Source: Kamptonema formosum PCC 6407 (GTDB lineage: Bacteria; Cyanobacteriota; Cyanobacteriia; Cyanobacteriales; Microcoleaceae). From it: a DNA stretch of 64,000 bases. Of this stretch, positions 42,839 to 52,801 are shown piece by piece. A program made the translations under genes and the position numbers. Positions within the stretch are counted from its first letter, which is position 1. Each line of letters starts with the position of its first letter. The stretch lies in assembly GCF_000332155.1 (NCBI RefSeq), contig NZ_KB235904.1, positions 1,758,721-1,822,720 of the forward strand, written 5' to 3'. Under the pieces are notes generated by a model. It ran no database searches and was not told where the DNA came from. It saw only the letters and a list, made by a program, of their open reading frames with translations.

Positions 42839-44071
42839 GTGGATATTTACATTCTCGATTTACTCGTTATTGGCTTGCTCCTGCTCAGCGTAACATTAGG
42901 TTCTGGCTGGATTGCACGATTGCCCCTGTCCTACGCTTTAATTTACCTGGTAGTTGGTATCGGACTGGGCCCCTACGGTGTCAAACTCATAGAATTACGA
43001 CCTGATGCTCAATTCATAGAGCGCTTAACAGAATTTGTGGTCATCGTCTCTTTATTTAGTTGCGGCTTGAAAATGAACCGTCCGCTCAAAATGTGGGCCT
43101 GGAATTCAACAGTGCGGCTAATAGGTTTGCTGATGCCGATTTCAATTTTTGCTGTGGCTTTTATCGGGCATTTTTTTTTGAATCTAGACTGGGGGCCCGC
43201 AATTTTATTAGGAGCAATTCTCGCGCCTACAGATCCAGTATTAGCCTCAGAAGTCCAATTAGCTCACATTGAAGATAGAGATGAATTGCGTTTTGGCTTG
43301 ACTTCCGAAGGCGGTTTGAACGATGCGCTAGCTTTTCCTTTTGTTTATTTCGGCATTTACTGCTTAAAAGATAGCAATTGGGAGAACTGGTTTAAAGAGT
43401 GGGTAATAATTGATGTAATTTGGGCGATCTCTGCTGGTATTATCATGGGCATTTTAGTCGCCAAAAGCGTTAGCTGGTTTGACAAAAAACTTCAACAGTT
43501 TCGACCAGTTGACGAATTGATGGAAGATTTCATCGCCCTGAGCACGATTTTGCTAACCTATTCCCTCACTGAAATTATCAATGGCTACGGATTTCTAGCC
43601 GTTTTTGTCGCGGGAATGGTGATACAAAAAAGTTACCACAACCCGGAAAAACCGCTTTCACAACTGCACTTCATCGAAAGAATTGAAAAGCTAACGGAAA
43701 TAGGAACTATCTTAATTTTGGGTTCCATCCTGCGATTAAAACCTATGCTAGCATTTGCAGGGGAAAGCCTATTGGTAGCTGGACTTTTGATTGTGGCAAT
43801 CCGACCGATAGGAGCCTGGATTAGTACCATTGGCACATCTTTTCACCCCGCAAGCCGCTGGTTATTTGGCTGGTTTGGGATTCGCGGAGTCGGCTCTCTC
43901 TACTATCTAACCTATGCCTTTGGTGAAGGTTTAAAAGGAGAATTAGGAGAGAAAATTGCCTGGATTACCTACACAACTGTCGCTATTTCCGTGATTATAC
44001 ACGGGATTAGTTCGACCCCACTGATGAACTGGTACGAACGCCGCGTCAAAGGCGTTCCTGCTGCTAAATAG
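42839..44071 (+). CDS. Cation:proton antiporter, NhaP (CPA1) type
   Basis: The 410-residue protein has about 11-12 hydrophobic helices. It carries the CPA1 transport motifs: GAILAPTDPVLASEVQ, including the Thr-Asp-Pro of the unwound helix, and LTSEGGLNDALAFPFVY, with the Asn-Asp ion-binding pair. It exchanges Na+ (or K+) for H+ across the membrane. The start is a GTG at 42839 preceded by GGAG at 42824. Location after kdp is compatible with a cation-homeostasis group, but the 187-base gap with repeats suggests its own promoter. Confidence 0.92.
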   Translation: MDIYILDLLVIGLLLLSVTLGSGWIARLPLSYALIYLVVGIGLGPYGVKLIELRPDAQFIERLTEFVVIVSLFSCGLKMNRPLKMWAWNSTVRLIGLLMPISIFAVAFIGHFFLNLDWGPAILLGAILAPTDPVLASEVQLAHIEDRDELRFGLTSEGGLNDALAFPFVYFGIYCLKDSNWENWFKEWVIIDVIWAISAGIIMGILVAKSVSWFDKKLQQFRPVDELMEDFIALSTILLTYSLTEIINGYGFLAVFVAGMVIQKSYHNPEKPLSQLHFIERIEKLTEIGTILILGSILRLKPMLAFAGESLLVAGLLIVAIRPIGAWISTIGTSFHPASRWLFGWFGIRGVGSLYYLTYAFGEGLKGELGEKIAWITYTTVAISVIIHGISSTPLMNWYERRVKGVPAAK

Positions 44072-44100
44072 TCGATATAGCTGAAGGCAGAAGGCTAGTG

Positions 44101-44343
44101 TTAACTTTCTTTCTGCCACATTTGCCAGGTAGCTCCAACAGCCGCACCAGCCCCAGCAAATAAGCCTACACTCATGCCTTCCAAAGTTTTAAGTAAAGGG
44201 TCTTGGGTTAGACACTCGCTAGTTACTGTCTCAACACTTTGACAGCGATCGATCTGAGCTTGACTAGCAGTGCCTCCCAGGATGACTCCAGTAACGCTAC
44301 AGGCAACAATAAAAAGTAGGAGTCGGTTTATTTTTATACCCAT
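44101..44343 (-). CDS. Small secreted or membrane protein, 80 aa
   Basis: A signal-peptide-like start (INRLLLFIVACSVTGVILGGTASQAQ) precedes a short domain with two cysteines (DRCQSVETVTSECL) and a second hydrophobic stretch (GMSVGLFAGAGAAVGATWQMW). The protein is probably exported or inserted, with a disulfide possible. No family recognised. It is convergent with the antiporter gene. Confidence 0.55.
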   Translation of the reverse strand: MGIKINRLLLFIVACSVTGVILGGTASQAQIDRCQSVETVTSECLTQDPLLKTLEGMSVGLFAGAGAAVGATWQMWQKES

Positions 44344-44444
44344 AGATAGATGATGTTGTGAGAAGTTTAAGCAAGCATTTTGCTTATTCTACCTACATAA
44401 CCCAGGGTTTGCACATCAGGGAATATACGGAATTTAATAGCTAG

Positions 44445-44625
44445 GGCTAGGGGAAGAAGGGGCTAGGGGCTAGGGGCTAGGGACTAGGGGAAGGAGGGAA
44501 GAAGCGAAGGAGGGAAGAGGGAAATATAGTAACCGTCAAGGCGATTAGGACACTCGCTAATGACTGAAACCATTGATTCTATTGCCCTAGCCCCTAGCCC
44601 CTAGCCCCTAGTCCCTAACTATAAT
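44445..44625. repeat. Composite repeat: facing GGGGCTA arrays around an ATAGTAACCG block
   Basis: About five copies of GGGGCTA (44445-44490) are followed by GAAGGAGG-type units and an ATAGTAACCGTCAAGG ... AAACCATTGATTC block (44525-44585). Four to five copies of CCCCTAG (44586-44620) run in the complementary sense. The two arrays could pair and form a long hairpin. Nothing coding is seen in the whole gap from 44344 to 44735. Confidence 0.75.
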
Positions 44626-44735
44626 GGAGACGTAATTGCTAGGCGATACGAGAAAGTGGCTGCATATACAGCCACGATCGCGATCGCCCGCATTGCTGTT
44701 GTGCTTATAGCTGGAAAACACACCCTAAACTCTAA

Positions 44736-47700
44736 CTAAATTATTACTTGCTTGAAATCTTCAGCGCTAATCGTCGTTGCCGCCACCCCTTTGAGAGTAG
44801 CTAAAATTTGGCCGCTACTGGCAATAGCGATCGAAGTTGAATTGCTGTCAGAGGCGATCGCGAGTTGTCCAAATGTTAACTCACCTGATAATCCTATCAA
44901 ATCTTGACCTTTTTGGAAATCCATAATTATGTCAATTCCCTGACCTGATGTTAACAGAAATACATCGTTGCCAGAACCACCCGTGAGAGTGTCATCACCT
45001 AGATCGCCGCTGAGAAAGTCATTGCCACTACCGCCAGTGAGGATGTCATTTCCCTTACCTCCGTAGAGCGTATCGTCACCATTGCACCCATCAATAAGAT
45101 CGTCATTATTGTTCCCAAATAATAGGTCGCTGCCGTCACCGCCACAGAGGGTATCATTATCTTTTCCTCCATAGATTGTATCGTTATCAATGTCCCCAAA
45201 GATTAAATCAGCGTCTTCATTGCCAAAGACTAAATCGTTGCCATTTCCTCCCAGTATGGTATCCGCACCTAAGTTGCCATAGAGGTTATCATCTCCATCT
45301 TCACCTAATAATAGATCGTTTTCCTTACCGCCGAAAATGCTATCGCTATCAATGCCACCAAAAATTGTATCGTTAGCACTATCCCCTCTAAGTAAATCAT
45401 TACCATCGCCGCCAATTATAGCGTCGTCATCTTTGCCTCCATAAACGGTATCGCTATCTGTGCCGCCGTCTATGTAATCATTTCCCAGATTGCCAAATAG
45501 CACGTCGCTGCCATTACTACCGCTGAGGTTGTCATTATTTCCCATGCCGTAAATGGTGTCATTCCCAGCAAGTCCATCGATCGCATCGTTAGCGATATTA
45601 CCCATCAGTAAGTCGTCAGAGTTGCTGCCAGCAAGCGTGTTGTCGGTTGTGTTGGGGGTAATATTGCTGCTGCTGAGACTGGGTAGGGTGAAGCGATCGC
45701 AAATGCAATCGTCAGCACCAGGTGTTGGTGTTGGCGTTGGCACTGGCATTGGTACTGGCGTGGGTGTTGGCGTGGGTGTGGGTACTGGCGTGGGTGTTGG
45801 TGTTGGCGTGGGTGTGGGTACTGGCGTGGGTGTGGGTACTGGCGTGGGTGTGGGTGTGGGTGTGGGTTCAGGTGTTGGCGTGGGTGTGGGTGTGGGTGTG
45901 GGTTCAGGCGTTGGCGTGGGTGCAGGTGTTGGTATAGGTGTTGGTGCAGGTGTCGGTGCAGGTGTTGGTGCAGGCGTGGGTGCAGGTGTTGGTACTGGCG
46001 TGGGTGCAGGTGTTGGTACTGGCGTGGGTGCAGGTGTTGGTACTGGCGTGGGTGCAGGTGTTGGTACTGGCGTGGGTACAGGAGTTGGTACAGGAGTTGG
46101 TACTGGCGTAGGTACTGGCGTTGGCGTGGGTGCAGGTGTTAGCGAAAATTCGTAAGATCCAATATCTGCGATCGCACTCCCATTATTATCACCATCTTGA
46201 GGCCGACTAACTCCTCGCTCGTCAGTAGCAGGTGCAGTCGCATTATTTCCCGTATCAATTGCCGGACTTCCTGTCAGCAAAGCATGGGTAAAAATGCCAC
46301 CACCATTATCTTGCAATGGCCCGATTTTTGGGTCAGCAATAGTAATTCCTGGGAAAACATTTTGATCGTTGCCGAAATTTGTAAGCTTATCCGGCCATTG
46401 CAGATTGTTTCCGCCGTTAATAAAGTTCCCAGCCGCATTTTGCTGAATCTTGAATTGATTTTGTGCAGTATTATTAGCAAAAATCGTATTTTGGAGAGTA
46501 ACTTGTTCGCCACTTGCCACCGTTACACCGCCACCAACCCATCCGGCATCATTATTAGCAATAGTAGTATTGGTAATGGTAGCAGAGCCATAAAGCACCA
46601 TTCCCCCGCCGACATTGCTAAACCCAGTCCCCGTTACTTTGTTGCCAGAAAAGGTACTATTACTAATTGTCGTGGGCGCTTTATCCATCCGCAAACCGCC
46701 CCCCTGACCTTCGGCTGTATTGTTAGCAAAGGTAGTATTCTTGATAGTTAGCCCCTTATTTAAGCTATTGCTAATTGCATACAAACCGCCGCCATTTCCA
46801 CCTTCTCCCCCAGCAAGTGCTACAACCTTGTTATCTCTGTAGGAGCTGTCTTCAATAATTACATTATCTTGCGCTCCCGTAAACAGATGGGTTCCTCCTC
46901 CTCCTCCCTTAGCCGTGTTACCTTGAAACACAGTTTTGGTAATCCGAATTGTCCCAGAGGGTTCGTCAGTCGAACTAGCACGATCGGTGTAAATCGCCCC
47001 GCCATAACCTCTTAAAAAGTCATTAGGTTTGCCTGTAGCAAAAACGGCAGAGTTAGTATCGTTGTTGATAAATCGCGAGTTTTCAACTGTTAACTTACCG
47101 TTAAGGCTGTTAATTGCACCACCGTTAATTCCTTTATTGTTGGTAAAGTCGCTGTTGGTGACAGTAAGATTTTTGGCACTCAAGAAACCGATTGCACCTG
47201 CACCGCGTTCATCATTGCCTGCTGTTGCAATGTTATCGTTGAATTTACTGCCCGTTACTGTTAGGTTATTATTGAAATTGGCAAAAATTGCACCGCCACC
47301 CAGATCGGCCACATTATTGTTGAACTGAACGTTTTCTACTGTTAAAGTTACTTCGTCAGTTGTGCCGATCGCGCCGCCTCTGTCACTTGTTTTGCCGTTA
47401 GCAACGGTGATATTTTTGAGGCTGAAAGTTGAGGGAGTAACGACATTAGCATTGACAAAAAAGACGCGAGAGGCATTGTTACCGCTGATGGTTAAACCAG
47501 CAGCTCCACTTCCGTCAACAATTAGGTTTTTGCCAACGGGAATATCGAGCTGACCGCTAGTTATGGTAATAGTTTGCCCTGCAAGATTAGGGGCAAATTG
47601 AATTGTATCTCCAACCGCAGCCGAGGCGATCGCTTGCCTTAAAGAACCAGCTCCACTATCATTAGTATTGGTAACAACAATGGTAGCTAAATTACCTCGG

Positions 47701-48320
47701 TAAGTCTGCATTACCTCTGGAGTAAGAGCTGAAAATGATTCAATTTCTCCTTGAGTAAACTCTAAATTCCAATCACCACTACTGCCAGTTATATTAGTAG
47801 AACCGGCAACGTCAGCCCCGGTTATTTGGCTTAATTGCTGTACAAAATCCGCACCAACTCCGGCGGCGACATCGCACCCATAAAGCATGATATCTGCCTT
47901 GTCACTTAGGGCAGATTTCCACTGGTGCAACTGGCTTTGATATTGTTCAATAGTATCGCTACTAAGTTGAGAATTGCCTAAATAAAGACAACCGGGACTA
48001 CCGTGAGACAAAATCTGAACGGTGTCAACTGTGCCATAATTTGCGGCATATTTTTTGATTTCGGAAGTAATTTGTTCGATGCCATTTTTGTTGCGATCGA
48101 GGATAATTACCTGTTCCCCTGGAAGTACCCCACTAGCAAGTAATTCGGAGTCATTTACAGCAGAGTCAATAAAGACTAAAGAGTGTGTAGAGAGATTTTG
48201 AATTGAAGGCAGAGTGTTGTCTGAAGCTACGGTATAGGTCATTGTGGATACTCCATTAAGGGCATTTACTGGTAGATACAGCCCTCGTTGAGTAAGGACA
48301 TCACGTTTGTCAGAGAACAC
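44736..48320 (-). CDS. Giant surface protein: DUF4347, beta-helix repeats, Pro-Thr linker, RTX repeats
   Basis: The parts in order are as follows. Residues about 45-210 are a DUF4347 domain ([39 protein letters not shown]). Residues about 210-720 are a pectate-lyase-like right-handed beta-helix (many GGAI, NSTFSGN, TTIANN units). Next are about 130 residues of PTPxPTP repeats. The last 270 residues are RTX/haemolysin-type calcium-binding nonapeptides (GGxGNDxLxG). RTX tails signal type I secretion. His in SHG and Cys in YGC resemble the catalytic pair of clan CD cysteine peptidases, so self-processing is possible (inference). Internal ATG 48242 is an alternative start. Confidence 0.88.
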   Translation of the reverse strand: MFSDKRDVLTQRGLYLPVNALNGVSTMTYTVASDNTLPSIQNLSTHSLVFIDSAVNDSELLASGVLPGEQVIILDRNKNGIEQITSEIKKYAANYGTVDTVQILSHGSPGCLYLGNSQLSSDTIEQYQSQLHQWKSALSDKADIMLYGCDVAAGVGADFVQQLSQITGADVAGSTNITGSSGDWNLEFTQGEIESFSALTPEVMQTYRGNLATIVVTNTNDSGAGSLRQAIASAAVGDTIQFAPNLAGQTITITSGQLDIPVGKNLIVDGSGAAGLTISGNNASRVFFVNANVVTPSTFSLKNITVANGKTSDRGGAIGTTDEVTLTVENVQFNNNVADLGGGAIFANFNNNLTVTGSKFNDNIATAGNDERGAGAIGFLSAKNLTVTNSDFTNNKGINGGAINSLNGKLTVENSRFINNDTNSAVFATGKPNDFLRGYGGAIYTDRASSTDEPSGTIRITKTVFQGNTAKGGGGGTHLFTGAQDNVIIEDSSYRDNKVVALAGGEGGNGGGLYAISNSLNKGLTIKNTTFANNTAEGQGGGLRMDKAPTTISNSTFSGNKVTGTGFSNVGGGMVLYGSATITNTTIANNDAGWVGGGVTVASGEQVTLQNTIFANNTAQNQFKIQQNAAGNFINGGNNLQWPDKLTNFGNDQNVFPGITIADPKIGPLQDNGGGIFTHALLTGSPAIDTGNNATAPATDERGVSRPQDGDNNGSAIADIGSYEFSLTPAPTPTPVPTPVPTPVPTPVPTPVPTPAPTPVPTPAPTPVPTPAPTPVPTPAPTPAPTPAPTPAPTPIPTPAPTPTPEPTPTPTPTPTPEPTPTPTPTPVPTPTPVPTPTPTPTPTPVPTPTPTPTPVPMPVPTPTPTPGADDCICDRFTLPSLSSSNITPNTTDNTLAGSNSDDLLMGNIANDAIDGLAGNDTIYGMGNNDNLSGSNGSDVLFGNLGNDYIDGGTDSDTVYGGKDDDAIIGGDGNDLLRGDSANDTIFGGIDSDSIFGGKENDLLLGEDGDDNLYGNLGADTILGGNGNDLVFGNEDADLIFGDIDNDTIYGGKDNDTLCGGDGSDLLFGNNNDDLIDGCNGDDTLYGGKGNDILTGGSGNDFLSGDLGDDTLTGGSGNDVFLLTSGQGIDIIMDFQKGQDLIGLSGELTFGQLAIASDSNSTSIAIASSGQILATLKGVAATTISAEDFKQVII
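45720..46140 (-). repeat. Low-complexity DNA encoding the Pro-Thr linker
   Basis: The region consists of GGTGTTGGC / GGCGTGGGT / GTTGGTACT hexa- and dodecamer units read on the minus strand as Pro-Thr-Pro-x. The opposite strand is also open and would encode a Gly-Val polymer, an artefact. Length is expected to vary between strains by slippage. Confidence 0.85.
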
Positions 48321-48392
48321 CCTAGCGCATCATAGTTGCAGTTGGCACTATGCACAAAGTATGATTATTTTCCTTTCACCGTAAGTTGCTAT

Positions 48393-48481
48393 TAGGACTT
48401 ACGCAGGTCATCCCAGAAACCGGGTTTTTGAGAGAATTTGTGGGTGAAAACGAAGTATTTTCGTCAAAAAACCCGGTTTCT
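48393..48481. mobile_element. AGAAACCGGG palindromic element, inverse copy
   Basis: It begins TAGGACTTACGCA as in the complete MITE at 9661, then has AGAAACCGGGTTTTT and its complement ending at 48481. The inner part GTGAAAACGAAGTATTTTCGTC is in the opposite sense to the copies at 24164 and 59571. It lies upstream of the DUF4347 gene. Confidence 0.65.
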
Positions 48482-48520
48482 TTAAATAAGGATGGCTAAA
48501 AAGCTGACTGTATAAACATT

Positions 48521-48580
48521 CTTCCTTCTCTCCTAGATAACTAAATTTTTCTTCCTTCTTCCTTCTTCCTTCTTCCTTCT
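48521..48580 (-). repeat. Inverse copy of the 42675 block
   Basis: The complement of this stretch equals the GAAGGAA heptamers plus AAATTTAGTTATCTAGG sequence at 42675-42738. It extends 2 bases into the stop of the following gene. Confidence 0.8.
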
Positions 48581-50063
48581 ACTGATCAGTCGATGATGGT
48601 GGTTTTTTGCCCACATTACGAACATTGATAATCTTGTTAAGAAGATCGTACCAAAAAGCAGCACCCATAGAGATAGCTACACCGCTCAAAATCCAGCCAA
48701 AAATTCTTTTGCTAAATAAAGGCCATTCCCTACCATCAAATTCTTGATTTTTGAGGTTATTGGAATTCCAACCAATAGGTAATGATAATTTTTCTAAAGC
48801 TTGATTGACATCTGTTTGAATTTGTGCGAAATTATCTCGATTTGGTATAGAGTTGCGCGTAACTACCTCATCTGCATACTTATTCACAGTAGCACGCAGG
48901 AGAGAATCTGTTGACAAATTGCCCACAATATATAATGTATCAGAATTAGTAGCAATAGCGATTGTAGTCCCAATTAAAAGAGCAACTCCTCTAGCATTGC
49001 GCTTATAAACACCACCAGCACGTTCCATAGAACGGTCAAACCAAGCTTCGATTTCGTGCTGAAATTTAGAAAAGTTTTGGTCTGTCTGTACTGTATCGTT
49101 TTCGGCACGTTTTGCGAGAATATATAGGCTTTTTTTCAAAGACTCTGGCATACTATTAATTATTTCTTGAATTTCTTTATAAATTGGACTATCTTCTTTA
49201 GCGTCAACAATCTCTTGCACTGTTTCTTGAGTTTCTCTAGTTTTCCTAATTGAATTGAAGAAATTACTCAAACTTGGTTGTAATTCAACTAGCAGCACTT
49301 TTCGGTCAAACTCACTATCCAAACTAGATTTCAAAAATCCCATCTGCCACTGAAAATCTCTGCCAGCTAATTCGCTTTCAGGCAAATAAACTTGAGAATT
49401 TTGAACATATATACCCAATTTCTCAGAAATTCTATCGATGCTATCGCTGAGAGGAGCCTGATTTTTATTGAAGTCTTCTACAATTTTATTAAATTCCTTT
49501 TGCAGCCAGGTCAATTCCATGTCTAAAATTGGCTGAATTGATTCTCCTAATTTCAAATTGTCTACAATAAACTTGACTTCTGCTAACTGTCGATCTTTAA
49601 ATCTTTCTAACCGAGATTCGGTAATAGATTTGATTAAAGGCGAAATTCTGAGAGTGTCCAGCAAGCTACTTGAGAAACTCGCAGATGCAATGTAAGAAGG
49701 GCCGCTAGATTTATCGCCAAAAACATTTTCAGTTTTGGTAATCCGGCGGTACAATGCACCGATTTGATGGGTGATCTTGCGGAATAGTTTAGATAGGGGG
49801 CCTTTGGCTTCTTGATTTAGATCGTTAACGATCGGATTGTCGTAAATTAGATTAGCTAAGTCTTTAATTCGGTTAAATTCAGCTTCATCATTTATAGTAT
49901 CGCCGCCACCTGAGATCAGCACTTCTATTGATTTCTTTAAATGTTCAGCTCGCCATTGCAGAACTGTGGCGATTAGTTCCTGAATTTCCGTAGCTAGTAA
50001 GCTTAAACTGAGGTAAATAAAAATTAAGCCGATGACAATATCTAAAATTACAGGTAAGTTCAT
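48579..50063 (-). CDS. Large membrane protein of unknown function
   Basis: There is a membrane helix at the N-terminus (VILDIVIGLIFIYLSLSLLATEI). Two more lie near the C-terminus (VALLIGTTIAIATNSDTLYIV and IFGWILSGVAISMGAAFWYDLL). The middle 330 residues are polar, helical and rich in Lys/Glu, probably cytoplasmic. The start MNLPVILDIVIGLIF...LSLLATEIQELIATVLQWRAEHLKKSI looks like a conserved bacterial family, but I cannot name it. It has no catalytic motif. The stop is embedded in a heptamer block. Confidence 0.7.
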   Translation of the reverse strand: MNLPVILDIVIGLIFIYLSLSLLATEIQELIATVLQWRAEHLKKSIEVLISGGGDTINDEAEFNRIKDLANLIYDNPIVNDLNQEAKGPLSKLFRKITHQIGALYRRITKTENVFGDKSSGPSYIASASFSSSLLDTLRISPLIKSITESRLERFKDRQLAEVKFIVDNLKLGESIQPILDMELTWLQKEFNKIVEDFNKNQAPLSDSIDRISEKLGIYVQNSQVYLPESELAGRDFQWQMGFLKSSLDSEFDRKVLLVELQPSLSNFFNSIRKTRETQETVQEIVDAKEDSPIYKEIQEIINSMPESLKKSLYILAKRAENDTVQTDQNFSKFQHEIEAWFDRSMERAGGVYKRNARGVALLIGTTIAIATNSDTLYIVGNLSTDSLLRATVNKYADEVVTRNSIPNRDNFAQIQTDVNQALEKLSLPIGWNSNNLKNQEFDGREWPLFSKRIFGWILSGVAISMGAAFWYDLLNKIINVRNVGKKPPSSTDQ

Positions 50064-50211
50064 GGTAATTGCTAATGGCTAATTGCTAATTGCTAATGGC
50101 TAAGGGGGTTTTATAATAATTTTAACAGCTTAGTGTTAATGTTTTTACAGTTTTGCGAAGAATAGTGCAAGATGTCAGTATCTACTACATCCGCCTACCC
50201 TAATTTTACTT

Positions 50212-51978
50212 ATGTCTGGTCAAATCTTTCGTCGGCGTACTGACAAGTTCAAAACTCTCGTAAGTGGCAATTGGATCGATCTGTTTTGGGCGGTAGGGTT
50301 GCTGGCGGCGGCTGTACTCATATTCTCAATAAATCTCGGCGGTTTGCCTTTGCGAGATTGGGATGAAGGTATTGCGGGACAGGTGGCCCGCGAGATGTGG
50401 CGTGGGGACTTAAATTGGCTGTATCCGACGGTAGGGGGTACGCCGTATCTGAATAAGCCGCCATTGGTACATTGGCTAATAGCGCTGTGCTTTGGTGTTG
50501 GCGGGGTGAATGAATGGATGGCTAGGCTGGCACCAGCGATGCTGTCAGCAAGTTCTGTACCCTTGCTTTATGCTATTGGGCGGGAGTTGTTTCAGCAAAG
50601 GCTGAGTGCGATTTTTTCGGCTTTGGTGTGCCTGACGCTGCTACCAGTGGTGCGTCATGGGCGTTTGGCGATGTTGGATGGGGCGGTATTGTGTTTTTTG
50701 CTGATTATGGTGTTGTGCGTGTTGCGATCGCGCCGCAATTTACGCTACGCTCTAGGCGCTGGCATTAGTTTTGGTTTGATTTGCCTGACTAAGGGCGTGT
50801 TGTTAGGATTGTTGTTAGGCGCGATCGCGTTTTTCTTCTTGCTATGGGATACCCCCCGACTCATCACTTCTCGGTATCTCTGGACTGGTTTCGCGATCGG
50901 CATCTTCCCGGTAATAGCTTGGTATACTGCCCAATGGCTACACTACGGCCCACAATTTCTCAGTGCTAATTTGTTAGACCAATCTCTGCGGCGAGTTTGG
51001 GAACCTGTAGGAAATCATAAAGGGCCGCCTTGGTATTATTTGTTAGAAATTTTAGAGTCAGCTTGGCCTTGGCAGTTATTTTGGTTATTAGGATTGCGGC
51101 AAGCTTTAGAAAATCGTAATTTTGCTTGGGGAAAATTAGTATTAGTTTGGACTGGAATTTATTTGGCAGCAATTTCAGCCATGAGCACTAAACTCCCCTG
51201 GTATGTTTTACCAATCTATCCAGCTTTTGCCTTAGTAGTCGGTCACTATCTAGCTGAAGTTTGGCAAGTTAATGATATCAGGAAGGAAGAAGGAAAAGAG
51301 GGAGAAGATGAGGGGCAAAAGAGCAGAGGGGCAGAGGGTAAATTTCCGTCTTCTATCTCCCCCGCTCCCCCGCTCCCCCGCTCCCCTGCTCCCCTGCTCC
51401 CCCGCTCCCCCTCCCCCCCTCTCCCCTTCACTCTCTGGCCCATTTTTGCACTCCTATCTGCTGTTGCAGCGGCGGGTTGCCTATACTTTAGCGGTTTGGT
51501 GAAATTAGGAGAAACTTTTGCACCTGTTGAGCGAGATTTGCAGCTAGTGCTAATAGCTTTCGGCTTGACTATGGCGATTGTAGCTATGCTTTTACGGCAG
51601 CAAGATAGGCAATTTATCTTAATTTTATTTTGGGGAACTTACGTCTCGCTGCTGTTATTGGTGATGTCTAATAACTGGGTTTGGGAATTAGCAGAGGATT
51701 ATCCTGTTAAGCCAGTAGCCGAAATTGTTCGCCAAGGTACAACTGCCGGTCAGGAAGTTTTAACCTCTCACCGCTATCCTCGACCTTCCCTAGATTTTTA
51801 TAGCGATCGCCGTGTTATTCCTGCTAAAGTTGAGGAACTAAAACGCGAGTGGCAAACTTCTCCTCAACCTTATTTTCTACTCCATCGCTCCGTCTTAAAA
51901 AAGTTAGCTTTAGAAAATGTAAAGGTCGTAAAAACTGCGGGAAACTGGGTTCTAGTTACGCGAATAGTTAACAGTTAA
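50212..51978 (+). CDS. GT39/ArnT-like membrane glycosyltransferase
   Basis: The 588-residue protein has about 11 membrane helices and the GT-C loop motif LRDWDEGIAGQVAREMW close to the N-terminus, with the Asp-Glu pair expected to bind the polyprenyl-phosphate sugar donor. LNKPPLVHWL follows as in ArnT/PMT family members. It transfers a sugar or aminoarabinose-like group from a lipid carrier to a lipid or protein on the outer face of the membrane. Residues about 360-405 (KEEGKEGEDEGQKSRG... then SPAPPLPRSP repeats) are not conserved. They are encoded by intergenic-type repeat DNA inserted in frame between two helices. Confidence 0.85.
   Translation: MSGQIFRRRTDKFKTLVSGNWIDLFWAVGLLAAAVLIFSINLGGLPLRDWDEGIAGQVAREMWRGDLNWLYPTVGGTPYLNKPPLVHWLIALCFGVGGVNEWMARLAPAMLSASSVPLLYAIGRELFQQRLSAIFSALVCLTLLPVVRHGRLAMLDGAVLCFLLIMVLCVLRSRRNLRYALGAGISFGLICLTKGVLLGLLLGAIAFFFLLWDTPRLITSRYLWTGFAIGIFPVIAWYTAQWLHYGPQFLSANLLDQSLRRVWEPVGNHKGPPWYYLLEILESAWPWQLFWLLGLRQALENRNFAWGKLVLVWTGIYLAAISAMSTKLPWYVLPIYPAFALVVGHYLAEVWQVNDIRKEEGKEGEDEGQKSRGAEGKFPSSISPAPPLPRSPAPLLPRSPSPPLPFTLWPIFALLSAVAAAGCLYFSGLVKLGETFAPVERDLQLVLIAFGLTMAIVAMLLRQQDRQFILILFWGTYVSLLLLVMSNNWVWELAEDYPVKPVAEIVRQGTTAGQEVLTSHRYPRPSLDFYSDRRVIPAKVEELKREWQTSPQPYFLLHRSVLKKLALENVKVVKTAGNWVLVTRIVNS
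51280..51427 (+). repeat. Intergenic-type heptamer repeat inside a reading frame
   Basis: GGAAGAAGG-like units (51283-51312) are followed by CCGCTCC / CTGCTCC heptamers (51355-51412) and a C-rich stretch, all within the glycosyltransferase ORF. The same CGGGGGAG / CAGGGGAG units occur in the intergenic array at 56725-56765. Confidence 0.8.
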
Positions 51979-52041
51979 CTGTTAACTGGTAATTAAAAGC
52001 ACTATCTACCCAATTTAAAACTACCAGCATTACACACGGCT

Positions 52042-52093
52042 GTAACGCCGCCAACAGGCGCAGTTTCTTGACCGCGCCTGTTGGCGGCGTGAC
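52042..52093. repeat. Palindromic repeat, GTAACGCCGCC family (best copy)
   Basis: The arms GTAACGCCGCCAACAGGCGC and its complement pair over about 19 of 20 positions with a 12-base loop, followed by GGATACTTTT. It is a relative of the elements at 6218 and 15926. Confidence 0.7.
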
Positions 52094-52118
52094 GGATACT
52101 TTTGTTAGCAGAGGAACC

Positions 52119-52185
52119 AGAAACCGGGTTTTTTGACGAAAATACTTCGTTGTAGCCAGCAGATTCTGTAAAAAAACTGGTTTCT
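52119..52185. mobile_element. AGAAACCGGG palindromic element, copy
   Basis: AGAAACCGGGTTTTTTGACG ... ATACTTCG ... CAGATTCTG ... AAACTGGTTTCT; the right arm has diverged (CTGG for CCGG). It is directly adjacent to the palindrome at 52042, and then heptamers AACTAAC follow at 52210-52240. Confidence 0.6.
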
Positions 52186-52271
52186 TTGGTCACAAGTTTC
52201 TTTGGTTACAACGAACAACTAACAACTAACAACTAACCAATTTATTACTTGTAAAAATTCTGTGTAAAATA

Positions 52272-52670
52272 TTAGGGCGAAGGAGCATTTGATTCCCCAG
52301 TACCGTTTACCCACTCCCATAAGTCTTGAAAAGGTTTTTGTTGCTGGTTTGAGGGGTCAGCCGCCGCGATCGTAAAGCCAAAAAACACCACGCTACCGAG
52401 AATAGCCAACAGCGGCAAATGTTTGGCGAGCCCAAAGTCCCGCTGCATACGCGCGAAGGGCCTACTCTGCCGTCTGAGCATCCTTCCTACCTTGAGCTGC
52501 TTAATAGTGAAGGGGTCGCGAACGTAATGGCCACTCCAACTAATTACTAAATGCGAATGGCAGTGGGGACAAGTGAACAAACCGCTAAACATCCCAACGG
52601 GGCCTATGACGCTGGAATGATTGCAAATCGGGCAGGTGACGGAATGAGTATTATATGTGGGAGCGTTCAT
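52272..52670 (-). CDS. Zinc-ribbon membrane protein, unknown function
   Basis: An N-terminal zinc ribbon with two Cys-x-x-Cys knuckles (VTCPICNHSS and FTCPHCHSHLV) is followed by a basic segment (LRRQSRPFARMQRDF) and one membrane helix (LPLLAILGSVVFFGFTIAAA). The ribbon should bind one zinc ion and face the cytoplasm. No enzyme domain. I chose ATG 52670; a TTG at 52700 could extend the protein by 10 residues. It lies downstream of surE in the same direction. Confidence 0.65.
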   Translation of the reverse strand: MNAPTYNTHSVTCPICNHSSVIGPVGMFSGLFTCPHCHSHLVISWSGHYVRDPFTIKQLKVGRMLRRQSRPFARMQRDFGLAKHLPLLAILGSVVFFGFTIAAADPSNQQQKPFQDLWEWVNGTGESNAPSP

Positions 52671-52801
52671 AACTGTTCTAGTTGTAGTTTGCGAGACCAA
52701 CGACCAATTTCGACTCTGTGTTAACGCCTACGGCATAGCTCGGAGGAGGCACATATCCTTACTTCTTAGTCTACCGCTCCTATCAGCTCAATTGCCGCTT
52801 C

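Noticed and set aside
44640..44735. GCGATCGCGATCGC-like palindromes as operators
   Set aside because: These are HIP1 octamers, spread over the whole genome of many cyanobacteria.
45553..46155. Plus-strand ORF of 200 residues, Gly-Val polymer
   Set aside because: It is the antisense reading of the Pro-Thr linker DNA of the DUF4347/RTX gene; its composition follows from the simple repeat.
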